Assembly (NCBI GenBank): GCA_002973635.1
Contig: CP027224.1
Span: 196,501 to 260,500, forward strand
DNA length: 64,000 nt
Source of the DNA: Lysinibacillus sp. B2A1
GTDB lineage: Bacteria > Bacillota > Bacilli > Bacillales_A > Planococcaceae
Direction of reading: 5' to 3'
Position numbers and translations under genes: made by a program. The notes below the pieces were generated by a model. It was given only the letters and a program-made list of their open reading frames with translations, had not been told where the DNA came from and did no database searches. Positions 27,828 to 35,333 of the stretch are shown here, piece after piece; the stretch's first letter is position 1, and each line of letters starts with the position of its first letter.

Positions 27828-27985
27828 TGCTAGCACTATCTAGCATAGGCAATGAGTGAATTGTGACAATGCAAATGGGCTACCAACTTATAAGCAATTG
27901 TCCAATGAACTCATTTGCCCTTTATCCCAGAAAATCTAAATTTTACCCATCTATTAGAAGTTATTATTCAATAGATGGGTTTTTG
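27828..27985 (+). ncRNA. Candidate structured RNA (or long structured 3' UTR) downstream of the HPP gene
   Basis: The 494 bp gap after the HPP gene contains consecutive helices: TGCTAG/CTAGCA (27828-27845), then a long imperfect stem in which 27848-27872 pairs with 27894-27919 (about 20 base pairs with small bulges), then a terminator-like stem ACCCATCTATT (27945-27955) with AATAGATGGGT (27970-27980) followed by TTTT. There is no coding potential. A terminator 277 bp after the stop codon means the gap is probably transcribed, either as a stand-alone small RNA or as a 3' UTR. No known RNA family was recognised. The remainder of the gap up to 28162 shows nothing further. Confidence 0.5.
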
Positions 27986-28162
27986 CTGTTGTCGTATTTA
28001 GTCGAATGATTTTGTCGTATTTTTAAGGCATAACATGATTTTTTTAGCATATGTCGGATAAGATTTGTTATATTGAAGAAAGAGAGTTAGCTTAGGTTAT
28101 TAGTATTTTATATGATAGGGGAAGATATCAGTTGGGTGAATTTGATAGGAGGCTCCAATTGC

Positions 28163-29647
28163 ATGCTGTTGGATTGTGATGAGCAGTTATTCATGGCATA
28201 TAAACATAGTGGTGAAAAGGGTGCTGAAAAAGTGCTTTCAACTTGGCTAGAGGAAGAGAACAAGTTGCAGGAAGACCCAAAAATATTAGGTACTGCACTT
28301 TCACCAAATTTATTTTTAGTGAATGAGGAAGTGGCGATGAATATTGCTTTTTCAACTGCGAGGAAATATTGGGGTCATGTAACTGCAGATACGCAAGCTT
28401 TTTTTGATAAACAGGGTATGGATGCTAAATATGTACAAGAACGTCTGAATGATTTTTTTTATACGCTAAAAGGAAAAGAGTCCTTTTTTGAGCAGCTTTT
28501 TGCACAGCATACAATGGACTTTGAACGGTTAATATGGTTAATCTTTGGGAAACGACTGCAAATTACAATGCCAGTGAACGAACTCCAAACTATATTTTTA
28601 TATAAATTAAACAATGAATATTTTGTGCATATGATTTATAAAGAACATACCCTTTTTTGGCATTGGTTGTTTATGAAAAAGGTTTATTCACTGTTTATCC
28701 ACAAACCTTTAGAACAATTCACATTTATCCATGAAATGCTTGGTCATTTTGAGCGATCTGCAAGAAAAAATTATACACATGTGAATAACTTTGTGAATAA
28801 TTACAAAAAAATTCTGGATAAGTGTATAACTTATGTGGATAACTATAATTCAACGTGCTTAGAAAAAAAACAGTTACATCTTTACCAAATTGTTGTGCAT
28901 TACCGGTTAGCTGAAGGAGATAATCGCTGTGTTAAGTCATTAATTACTGCTTTTGAAGCGGATTGGCGTTATTCAATGTATGCGTTGACAGAGAAAGAAA
29001 AGGTGTTAATTGCCTACCTTCTGTTTCATATAGCACATCAAGAGAAGAATGATGAGTTGGTTATCCAATACGGAGAATATTTATTAGAGGACGAGCGACT
29101 TAATAATTATGCAATAGAGATTATGCTTGAATATAAAGAATTACTGCCTAATCGTAAGCCTACACCTCCAGCTATTATCAAAAATTATGAATTAAATTTT
29201 CTAGAAAATTTGTATGCCATTTTGCTTGACCATTACGTAAGAACTGCGCGTTATCAAGAGGGATTAACACTTTTAAAGGAGCATGTACTAGCATCCAATA
29301 AAAAAATATATGCAGCCTTAGTGCAGAAAAACTATAGCAATGAACAATTTATTGCGATTGAGGCTTATGTTCAGCAAGACATAGCTCTACATGTTAATAA
29401 TTCGTTACAGCATATCGGTTTATCTGTTGAAGAATGGCGTAGAAATTACCGTCAACTAGAAGCTTCGTATTATTCTGTCGCACAGAGCGCATCCCTCCAT
29501 ATGTTGAATATCTTAAAAGTTTTATTTGTAACAGAGCAGTATGAGCTATTTGAAAAATTGATGGAGATTTATAAAAAATACTTACTTATTGATGATCATT
29601 TTGAAAGTTTACGAGTGTTTATAAGTGCATATGTAGAACAGAATTAA
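28163..29647 (+). CDS. Hypothetical 494-residue helical protein
   Basis: I do not recognise this protein. It is cytoplasmic in appearance, with no signal peptide or membrane helix, and is almost entirely alpha-helical with many aromatic residues (WHWLFMKKVY, HYVRTARYQEGL). The C-terminal half has a pattern reminiscent of TPR-like helix pairs. ATG at 28163 is chosen because AGGAGG stands 10 bp upstream; the frame is open to ATG 28112. It is a single-gene unit ending at a palindromic hairpin. It may be a lineage-specific scaffold or regulator, but no function can be assigned. Confidence 0.75.
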   Translation: MLLDCDEQLFMAYKHSGEKGAEKVLSTWLEEENKLQEDPKILGTALSPNLFLVNEEVAMNIAFSTARKYWGHVTADTQAFFDKQGMDAKYVQERLNDFFYTLKGKESFFEQLFAQHTMDFERLIWLIFGKRLQITMPVNELQTIFLYKLNNEYFVHMIYKEHTLFWHWLFMKKVYSLFIHKPLEQFTFIHEMLGHFERSARKNYTHVNNFVNNYKKILDKCITYVDNYNSTCLEKKQLHLYQIVVHYRLAEGDNRCVKSLITAFEADWRYSMYALTEKEKVLIAYLLFHIAHQEKNDELVIQYGEYLLEDERLNNYAIEIMLEYKELLPNRKPTPPAIIKNYELNFLENLYAILLDHYVRTARYQEGLTLLKEHVLASNKKIYAALVQKNYSNEQFIAIEAYVQQDIALHVNNSLQHIGLSVEEWRRNYRQLEASYYSVAQSASLHMLNILKVLFVTEQYELFEKLMEIYKKYLLIDDHFESLRVFISAYVEQN

Positions 29648-29654
29648 TTTAAAT

Positions 29655-29872
29655 GGAGTGTCTAGTGCATATTTACACTAGACACTCCTCATAGTGTTGA
29701 AAAATTAAATAGTCAAGGGACTCTTTGTGAATATTTAGTCAAAATGAAGGTGATTTCCGTTCCAGGCTACTCGCTTTCCTGTGGGCGAGCGACGAGCCGC
29801 TTCCTGCGCTGACGCTCCGTGCAGGGTCTCGTCTGTCTCGCTATCCCACGGGAGTCGAGTAGCCTTGCACTC
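29655..29872 (+). repeat. Repeat element, left copy (palindrome plus GC-rich conserved core)
   Basis: It starts with a perfect 13 bp palindromic hairpin, GGAGTGTCTAGTG / CACTAGACACTCC (29655-29688). Then follows an AT-rich linker and a GC-rich core (29757-29872) containing CGCTTTCCTGTGGGCG, GAGCCGCTT and GGGTCTCGTCTGT. The core resembles a dispersed GC-rich repeat I know from Bacillaceae genomes. A related copy in opposite orientation lies at 30175-30458. Confidence 0.7.
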
Positions 29873-30174
29873 CAATCAGCAATAGTGTAGAACTTTAAAT
29901 ATTTTTTCCCCAAAAGTAAAGTAAAAGCATGTTACTCACCATCATTAAATGGATAAAATATTGGTACAATTCTACAGCTGTTAACCTACATTTTATGCGT
30001 AAAACTACTTTGTAACTTTACATAAAGTACTCCTCTGTTTTCGCATAGAAAAATGTTATCAAAGCTCCATTTTTGCACAATATAGTGATGGCTAAGACTT
30101 CAAATTAATCACTATATATTTGTGTGATTGCCAGAAAAAAATACGATGAGCAAAGGTTGATTGGAGTGTAGACT

Positions 30175-30458
30175 TAGTGACTCCTCGGGGATTCAGCGTC
30201 ACAGATGAGACCCTGGAGCGAGCATATTAGGGAACGAAGGCTAAAAGCATCACGTCCTGTGATAACGCCTTCGTGACCAACCTCCTGTTGCCCCAAGCGG
30301 CTCATCGGACGCCCCCAGGAAAGCACTCAGTCGAAACGGAGATCAACCCCTCGTTTTGAAAAAGGGCTATACTTTTTAATTTGTCACCTTGATTTCATTG
30401 ACATAATAGTATTTCAACAACATGAGGAGTGTCTAGTGCATATTTACACTAACACTCC
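30175..30458 (-). repeat. Repeat element, right copy, inverted and carrying an insertion
   Basis: Read on the minus strand from 30458 it has the same order as the left copy: a GGAGTGT...ACACTCC palindrome (30426-30458, one base missing), a TCATGTTGTTGAAA linker, then a GC-rich core with GTGCTTTCCTGGGGGCG, GAGCCGCTT and GGGTCTCATCTGT. A segment of about 60 bp (about 30230-30290) containing GAAGGC...GCCTTCGT is extra relative to the left copy. The DNA between the copies (29873-30174) is AT-rich with one small hairpin, ATATAGTGAT/ATCACTATAT, and no gene. Confidence 0.7.
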
Positions 30459-30466
30459 TTTTATGT

Positions 30467-31660
30467 TTATTCTAAAACACCCTTGTCTTTTAAATCAGCA
30501 ATTTCTTCTACACTAAAGCCAAGAGCAGATAACACTTCCTCATTATGCTCTCCAAGCTTGGCACCTACATGCTTATATTCAGGTTGGGCTCCGTCAAATT
30601 TAAAGGCAGATGCAATTTGTTGTTGCGTCGTACCATCGCTTTTGGGAATATCAACAATCATGCCGCGAGCTTTCAGTTGTGGGTGCTCGCACGCTTCAGG
30701 AAAAGTTAAAACGGGTTCCACACATCCCTCGAAGTCCGCGTTGAACACTTCTAGCCATTCATTATAGGTTTTTGATAAAAAAGCATCATGAACTGCCTCT
30801 TTAAAACGAATTTGTGTATAGTATGAATCATTAAAAGTATTATCAATAAGCTCAGGAATATCAAGTGCTTCACATAGCAGCTTGCGGAATTGAGGCTCCA
30901 GACTCCCTACTGAGAAAAATCTGCCATCTTTTGTTTTGTAAAAATCATAGTAGCTGCCACCATTTAAAATTTCCTGCTCTGGCTGAGGCACTCGTCCACC
31001 TCCAATGTATGCAGCTCCATACATAGCATTAAGTGAAAATACAGCATCTGTCATACTAATATCGATATATTGCCCTTCTCCTGTTTTTTCACGATGTAAT
31101 GCAGCTGCTAGTACACCTATTGCAGCATGCATGGTGCCACCTGCAATATCAGCTAGCTGAATTCCCATTGAAACGGGTTTTTTATCTTTATGGCGAGAGT
31201 AATCCAGTAAACCAGCTAATGATAGATAGTTATTGTCATGTCCTGGACGATTGCTATAGGGTCCCGTTTGACCATAACCTGTAATTGCACAATAAATAAC
31301 CTTTGGATTTATTTCCTTAAGTGTCTCATAGCCAATGCCAAGTCGTTGCATAACACCAGGGCGAAAACCTTCAATAATAACATCGTACTCTTTAACGAGT
31401 GACTTGACGATTTCCACAGCCTCTGGCGATTTTAAATTTAACGTTAATGACTTTTTAGAACGATTTAAATGTTGGTGTATATATGCCTCTTGATTTTCAT
31501 CATAAGGAGGCATGATTCGTGTTAAATCCACACGTTTCGAAGATTCCACGTGAATAACCTCCGCACCTAAATCAGCAAATATCATTGTCGCCATTGGCCC
31601 TGGTAGTAATGCAGAAAAATCGAGAATTTTTAACCCCTTTAAAATACCCAAATCTCCCAA
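30467..31660 (-). CDS. CaiB/BaiF-family (family III) CoA transferase
   Basis: A 397-residue enzyme that moves CoA between carboxylic acids through an aspartyl-CoA anhydride. Visible hallmarks: LDFSALLPGPMATMIFADLGAEVIHVE at the N-terminus (CoA-binding fold), SLTLNLKSPE, the EGFRPGVMQRLGIGYETL block, and the probable catalytic Asp in QLADIAGGTMHA (about 170). Relatives include alpha-methylacyl-CoA racemases and formyl-/succinyl-CoA transferases; the substrate is undetermined. The start is TTG 31660 after AAAAAGGGG; a second TTG four codons later is possible. No acyl-CoA pathway genes are adjacent. A palindromic operator-like site lies about 90 bp upstream. Confidence 0.88.
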   Translation of the reverse strand: MGDLGILKGLKILDFSALLPGPMATMIFADLGAEVIHVESSKRVDLTRIMPPYDENQEAYIHQHLNRSKKSLTLNLKSPEAVEIVKSLVKEYDVIIEGFRPGVMQRLGIGYETLKEINPKVIYCAITGYGQTGPYSNRPGHDNNYLSLAGLLDYSRHKDKKPVSMGIQLADIAGGTMHAAIGVLAAALHREKTGEGQYIDISMTDAVFSLNAMYGAAYIGGGRVPQPEQEILNGGSYYDFYKTKDGRFFSVGSLEPQFRKLLCEALDIPELIDNTFNDSYYTQIRFKEAVHDAFLSKTYNEWLEVFNADFEGCVEPVLTFPEACEHPQLKARGMIVDIPKSDGTTQQQIASAFKFDGAQPEYKHVGAKLGEHNEEVLSALGFSVEEIADLKDKGVLE

Positions 31661-31748
31661 CCCCTTTTTGTGTAGGCTGCTAATGCCATCAGAGGCCTAG
31701 CAACACTTTTCTCTTAACCCCATTTTGTGAAAAAAGCCTGTATTGTAT

Positions 31749-31769
31749 CTGTATTAATACAGTACTGTA
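31749..31769 (-). promoter_or_regulatory. Overlapping palindromes upstream of the CoA transferase gene
   Basis: CTGTATTAATACAG (31749-31762) is a perfect 14 bp palindrome and overlaps TACAGTACTGTA (31758-31769). Two overlapping dyads in the promoter region suggest a TetR- or GntR-type operator; the regulator is not in the window. Apart from this and the hairpin at 31957-31994, I see nothing in the gap 31661-32086. Confidence 0.5.
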
Positions 31770-31956
31770 TAAATTTATCAGTATTATAACAGAAGAATCG
31801 ATGGCTTGACTATGTTAAATTTTATTATAAAATAATTAGTCTGAAAATTATATGTCAGAATAACAATAAAAGTAAAAAAATTTTGAATATAGATTTACTG
31901 TCAAATTTCAGAAAATAACCACCTTTTGTTTGAAAATTCCGTAAATATGAAGGCGA

Positions 31957-31994
31957 AAAAATCTCTATGCAATAAATTACACATAGAGATTTTT
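31957..31994. terminator. Terminator-like hairpin downstream of the CAP-protein gene
   Basis: AAAAATCTCTATG (31957-31969) pairs perfectly with CATAGAGATTTTT (31982-31994). T runs flank it in both directions, so it can end the minus-strand CAP-protein transcript. Confidence 0.7.
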
Positions 31995-32086
31995 TAGTGT
32001 TAAAAGTAACATAGTCAAGAAAAAGGTAAGTTTCGTTTCAAGCCATTACACGAACGTTGAGAGCCATTCATTTAAGAAATATTACG

Positions 32087-32998
32087 CTATGACTTTGAAT
32101 AGAAATTCACTGTAAAATAAGGTAAACCATTGTTTTTAAAGCAGATGCCAACAAAAACATGCGTAAATTCTTTTCTTAAAATATTCCTACGATGTCCTGT
32201 AGAATTCATCAGTGCCTCGTGAGCAAAAATGCTATTGCATTGACCAGAGGCGATATTTTCACCATACCAAAAATAATCTACATTACCAGCAGTAAGTCTA
32301 TCATTAGAATGATGACCTATATGATCCTCATGGCTAAAAAATTGATAAGTTATCATATTACTACTATGCTGGCGAGCAATAGGATTGTATCTATTATCAT
32401 AAATAAGTGGTTGCAATCCTTCTACGGCTCGTTCATGATTAATGAGTTCAACCATTAAATCTTCAAATCCTGTACGTAATTCATTGGAAGGTTCTCCATA
32501 GAATCCGTTTTTGTTTAATTCTGTAGCAGCACGGATCCAAAGAACGGAGCGAACTATATTGTTTTTGTGTAGATCATAGAAAAAAGTGACATAGTGTTGA
32601 TTAATTAAATAGGTACCATGTGCTTCATTGTTTGTACAATCTATATAATTTAGCAAATAACTTGTATTTTGATAGTGAATAGCTTTGAGAGGAGACCCAT
32701 ATTTTTTAGTGACCTCTATTCGATTAGCACCTATTTTAATACCAAATGCTATATGCTCTAACCTTGTCTCGTATCCACCAACGACTTGAGAATTATGCCT
32801 TCCTACAAGAGAGAATTGGGAATCATCTGTCCCTATTCGATGCCATTCCATTTTGTATTCACTTTGAAAGCTGCTCTTCGAGAAATCTTTTTGTGTAAAT
32901 GCACTCGAATAAGTTTTTTTATTTAAGTTGATAGAGGCATTAGCCCATAATCCCATACCGAAGCCCAATAAAATTGGAGCTGTTTTATAAATCAACAT
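32087..32998 (-). CDS. CAP-domain (SCP-like) protein with CAP-associated N-terminal domain
   Basis: A 303-residue secreted or membrane-anchored protein. After an N-terminal hydrophobic segment (about 5-22) comes a CAP-associated domain (about 45-165; WHRIGTDDSQFSLVG, GIKIGANRIEVTKKYG), then the CAP domain (about 175-300) with LINHERAVEGLQPL, HSSNMITYQFFSHED, GENIASG and STGHRRNILRKEFTHVFVG. The conserved His and Glu residues of the CAP pocket are present. B. subtilis YlbC has the same layout. The role is unknown; such proteins occur in cell-surface and spore-related settings. It has no operon partner. Confidence 0.85.
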   Translation of the reverse strand: MLIYKTAPILLGFGMGLWANASINLNKKTYSSAFTQKDFSKSSFQSEYKMEWHRIGTDDSQFSLVGRHNSQVVGGYETRLEHIAFGIKIGANRIEVTKKYGSPLKAIHYQNTSYLLNYIDCTNNEAHGTYLINQHYVTFFYDLHKNNIVRSVLWIRAATELNKNGFYGEPSNELRTGFEDLMVELINHERAVEGLQPLIYDNRYNPIARQHSSNMITYQFFSHEDHIGHHSNDRLTAGNVDYFWYGENIASGQCNSIFAHEALMNSTGHRRNILRKEFTHVFVGICFKNNGLPYFTVNFYSKS

Positions 32999-33221
32999 AC
33001 TTCAATCCTCTTCTGTTTAAGTAAAAAATCTATCAGAAAAATTGCGTTTTATTACTATAAAAATACTACATTTTTTATCAAAAAACGAGAGGATAAATTT
33101 AGTTACTTACTCTATAACGTTACTTTAGATATAATATATCTTTAAAAAATATACTGTTTCAACAAATTATTTCTAATAAAATAAGAAAATGTACTCATTA
33201 AGAAAAATAGGGGTGTGAAAG

Positions 33222-34790
33222 TTGAAATCAAATCAGTTAAAGTTAAAACATTTAATTATGGGAGTAGCAATGGCTGCTTTTTTCCTTACAAGTATTGGTA
33301 GCCTCTGGAGCGGTTATCGAATGAATGTTGACTCAATTAAGGAAAATACATTGGAAACAAATCGAGTGTATGCACAAAAATTAGCATCTACCGCAGATGC
33401 TTACCTAGAGGAGGCTTTTCAGATTTTAGGTTATAGTGCTGGCAATATGAGTTCAAAGATGGATGATGAAAATGCATTGGATCAGGAAACAGATCGTTTG
33501 AAAATGCAAAATAGTATGTTTAACTCTGTCGTTATAACGAATACAGATGGCCGTGTGCTTTCTATTTCACCACCTTCTGTAGAAATAAAGGGTGATGTTT
33601 TAACATCAGTTGGTGCTAAAGAGGCTTTAACAAAAAAGGAGCCGCTTATTTCAAAACCTTATGAGGCAATTACAGGACGTCTAATTATTTTTATATCCTA
33701 TCCTATATTCTCAGCGTCGAATGAATATCTAGGAATGGTAGCTGGGACCATTTATTTGAAGGAAAAAAATGCTTTCAATACTTTATTGGGAGAACATTAT
33801 AGCCATGATGGTTCTTATGTATATGTAGTAGATGAAGATGGTCGAGTTATTTACCATCAGGACCCAAGTAGAATCAATGATATTGTTACTGATAATAAAG
33901 TCGTGAAGGCTGTGATTTCTGGAAAGAATGGCGCACAGCTAGTAGAGAATACAAGAGGCATTGAAATGCTTGCTGGCTATAGTGCGGTATCTTTAGCGGG
34001 GTGGGGAGTTGTTTCTCAACGACCTTTAGATGTAGCATTAGCGCCTTCGTTTGACCGGGTACAGGATGTGGCTATAAAATCAATACCACTTATGCTGGTT
34101 TCAATCTTTATTGTGCTTTGGGCGGCAGCACGTATCGCTAGTCCTTTACAGCAACTAGCTACTTTAACAGAGGAGAGCCTAGATACTAAAAATGTTGAAG
34201 GCCTAAAATCAGTTCAGGGCTGGTATTTTGAAGCGTATTCTTTAAAAAGTGCCTTAATAAGGAGTTTGTCCTTTTTACATGGACAGGTAATGTTTTTTAA
34301 GGATCAATCTACTACTGATCCACTGACAGGGGTAACAAATCGCCGTACGATGGATGCAATGCTGACAGAATGGCAAGAAAACAAGTTACCTCACGCGATC
34401 ATTATGTTAGATTTAGATCATTTTAAAAGTGTGAATGATACATATGGTCATGCTGTGGGGGATAAGGTTTTGCAATTCTTAGCGAAGAATATGGAAGCTG
34501 TAGCTCGAGAAGGAGATGTGTGTTGCCGTTATGGTGGGGAAGAATTTGTTATGCTATTGCCTAATACTGCAGCAGAGGAAGCTGCTTCTGTTGCAGAGCA
34601 GCTGCGTAAGGTTTTAGCTAACACGATTAGTCCTTGTGGCCGACCCGTGACATTATCGGCAGGTGTGGCTGTCTATCCTCAAATGGCTAACTCAACTGAA
34701 GCATTATTTGAAGCCGCTGATGGTGCATTGTATCTTGCTAAGCAAGCAGGGCGTAATCAAGTAATGGTAGCTGGGCAAGAAAACCAGTGA
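33222..34790 (+). CDS. Membrane diguanylate cyclase with Cache sensor and product-inhibition site
   Basis: A 522-residue protein: membrane helix 1 (about 10-32), extracellular dCache sensor (about 35-280; YVYVVDEDGRVIYHQDP), helix 2 (about 285-305), a short linker, then a GGDEF domain (about 355-518). The active site reads GGEEF (about 437), and DLDHFKSVNDTYGHAVGD has the metal-binding residues, so it should make c-di-GMP from two GTP. An allosteric RxxD site (REGD) sits five residues before GGEEF, so feedback inhibition is likely. It starts with TTG after GGGGTG. No effector such as a PilZ protein is adjacent. Confidence 0.9.
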   Translation: MKSNQLKLKHLIMGVAMAAFFLTSIGSLWSGYRMNVDSIKENTLETNRVYAQKLASTADAYLEEAFQILGYSAGNMSSKMDDENALDQETDRLKMQNSMFNSVVITNTDGRVLSISPPSVEIKGDVLTSVGAKEALTKKEPLISKPYEAITGRLIIFISYPIFSASNEYLGMVAGTIYLKEKNAFNTLLGEHYSHDGSYVYVVDEDGRVIYHQDPSRINDIVTDNKVVKAVISGKNGAQLVENTRGIEMLAGYSAVSLAGWGVVSQRPLDVALAPSFDRVQDVAIKSIPLMLVSIFIVLWAAARIASPLQQLATLTEESLDTKNVEGLKSVQGWYFEAYSLKSALIRSLSFLHGQVMFFKDQSTTDPLTGVTNRRTMDAMLTEWQENKLPHAIIMLDLDHFKSVNDTYGHAVGDKVLQFLAKNMEAVAREGDVCCRYGGEEFVMLLPNTAAEEAASVAEQLRKVLANTISPCGRPVTLSAGVAVYPQMANSTEALFEAADGALYLAKQAGRNQVMVAGQENQ

Positions 34791-34804
34791 AAAATTTATG
34801 ACAG

Positions 34805-35055
34805 ATAGGCATACATTGCTATTTTTAGGGTACATGATTAATGTAGAAATCATTTGGGTAAGCTACTCTTAAATGATTTGACATATAACCTCTAAATCAT
34901 GTTCAACTAATATGCAAACTCGGGACACATCTCTTGATCGACTTGACAAGACGTAAGGTTACCCCCCTTTTCCCTTATGACATTTACAAGAACGACTAGA
35001 TGTATGCCTATATATCGTTAAAGCCAAGAGAGCACCGATGCTCCTTGGTTTTTTT
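34805..35055 (+). ncRNA. Candidate structured RNA upstream of the SLH protein gene
   Basis: The 543 bp gap before the SLH gene holds a coherent fold: a perfect 12 bp closing stem, ATAGGCATACAT (34805-34816) with ATGTATGCCTAT (35000-35011); an inner helix ACATGATT (34832-34839) with AATCATGT (34895-34902); a hairpin AAATCATTT (34847-34855) with AAATGATTT (34871-34879); and a terminator (35024-35048) followed by T7. The AAATGATTT strand can also pair with AAATCAT at 34894-34900, giving mutually exclusive helices as in a switch. It matches no riboswitch I know. The 280 bp between the terminator and the SLH start shows nothing else. It could be a free small RNA or an attenuator. Confidence 0.5.
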
Positions 35056-35333
35056 GTGTAGGAATCTCATTAGACAATGAATGGTGCTCATATGTGGAGG
35101 AAAAGTATTTAAAAAAGGAGTAAATAGCCATCAATTGGAGAGGGGAAATCTCAAAGAGGTGTATTCACTGCCCAAACGTACACTTTAATTTCACAAAGCA
35201 CCGATTAATGCACGACTTTCTATTAGTATTTTAGAATTACCTATGAAGGTTTTCTAATTACCTGTCGATATAAAGGGTATGATGAAATTGATATTTGTAC
35301 GTATCAAAATCTATAAGTGAAAGGATGAGTGGG

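Noticed and set aside
34805..35055. 6S RNA, tmRNA or a known riboswitch
   Set aside because: Length and terminator fit a small RNA, but I see none of the conserved core sequences of these families.
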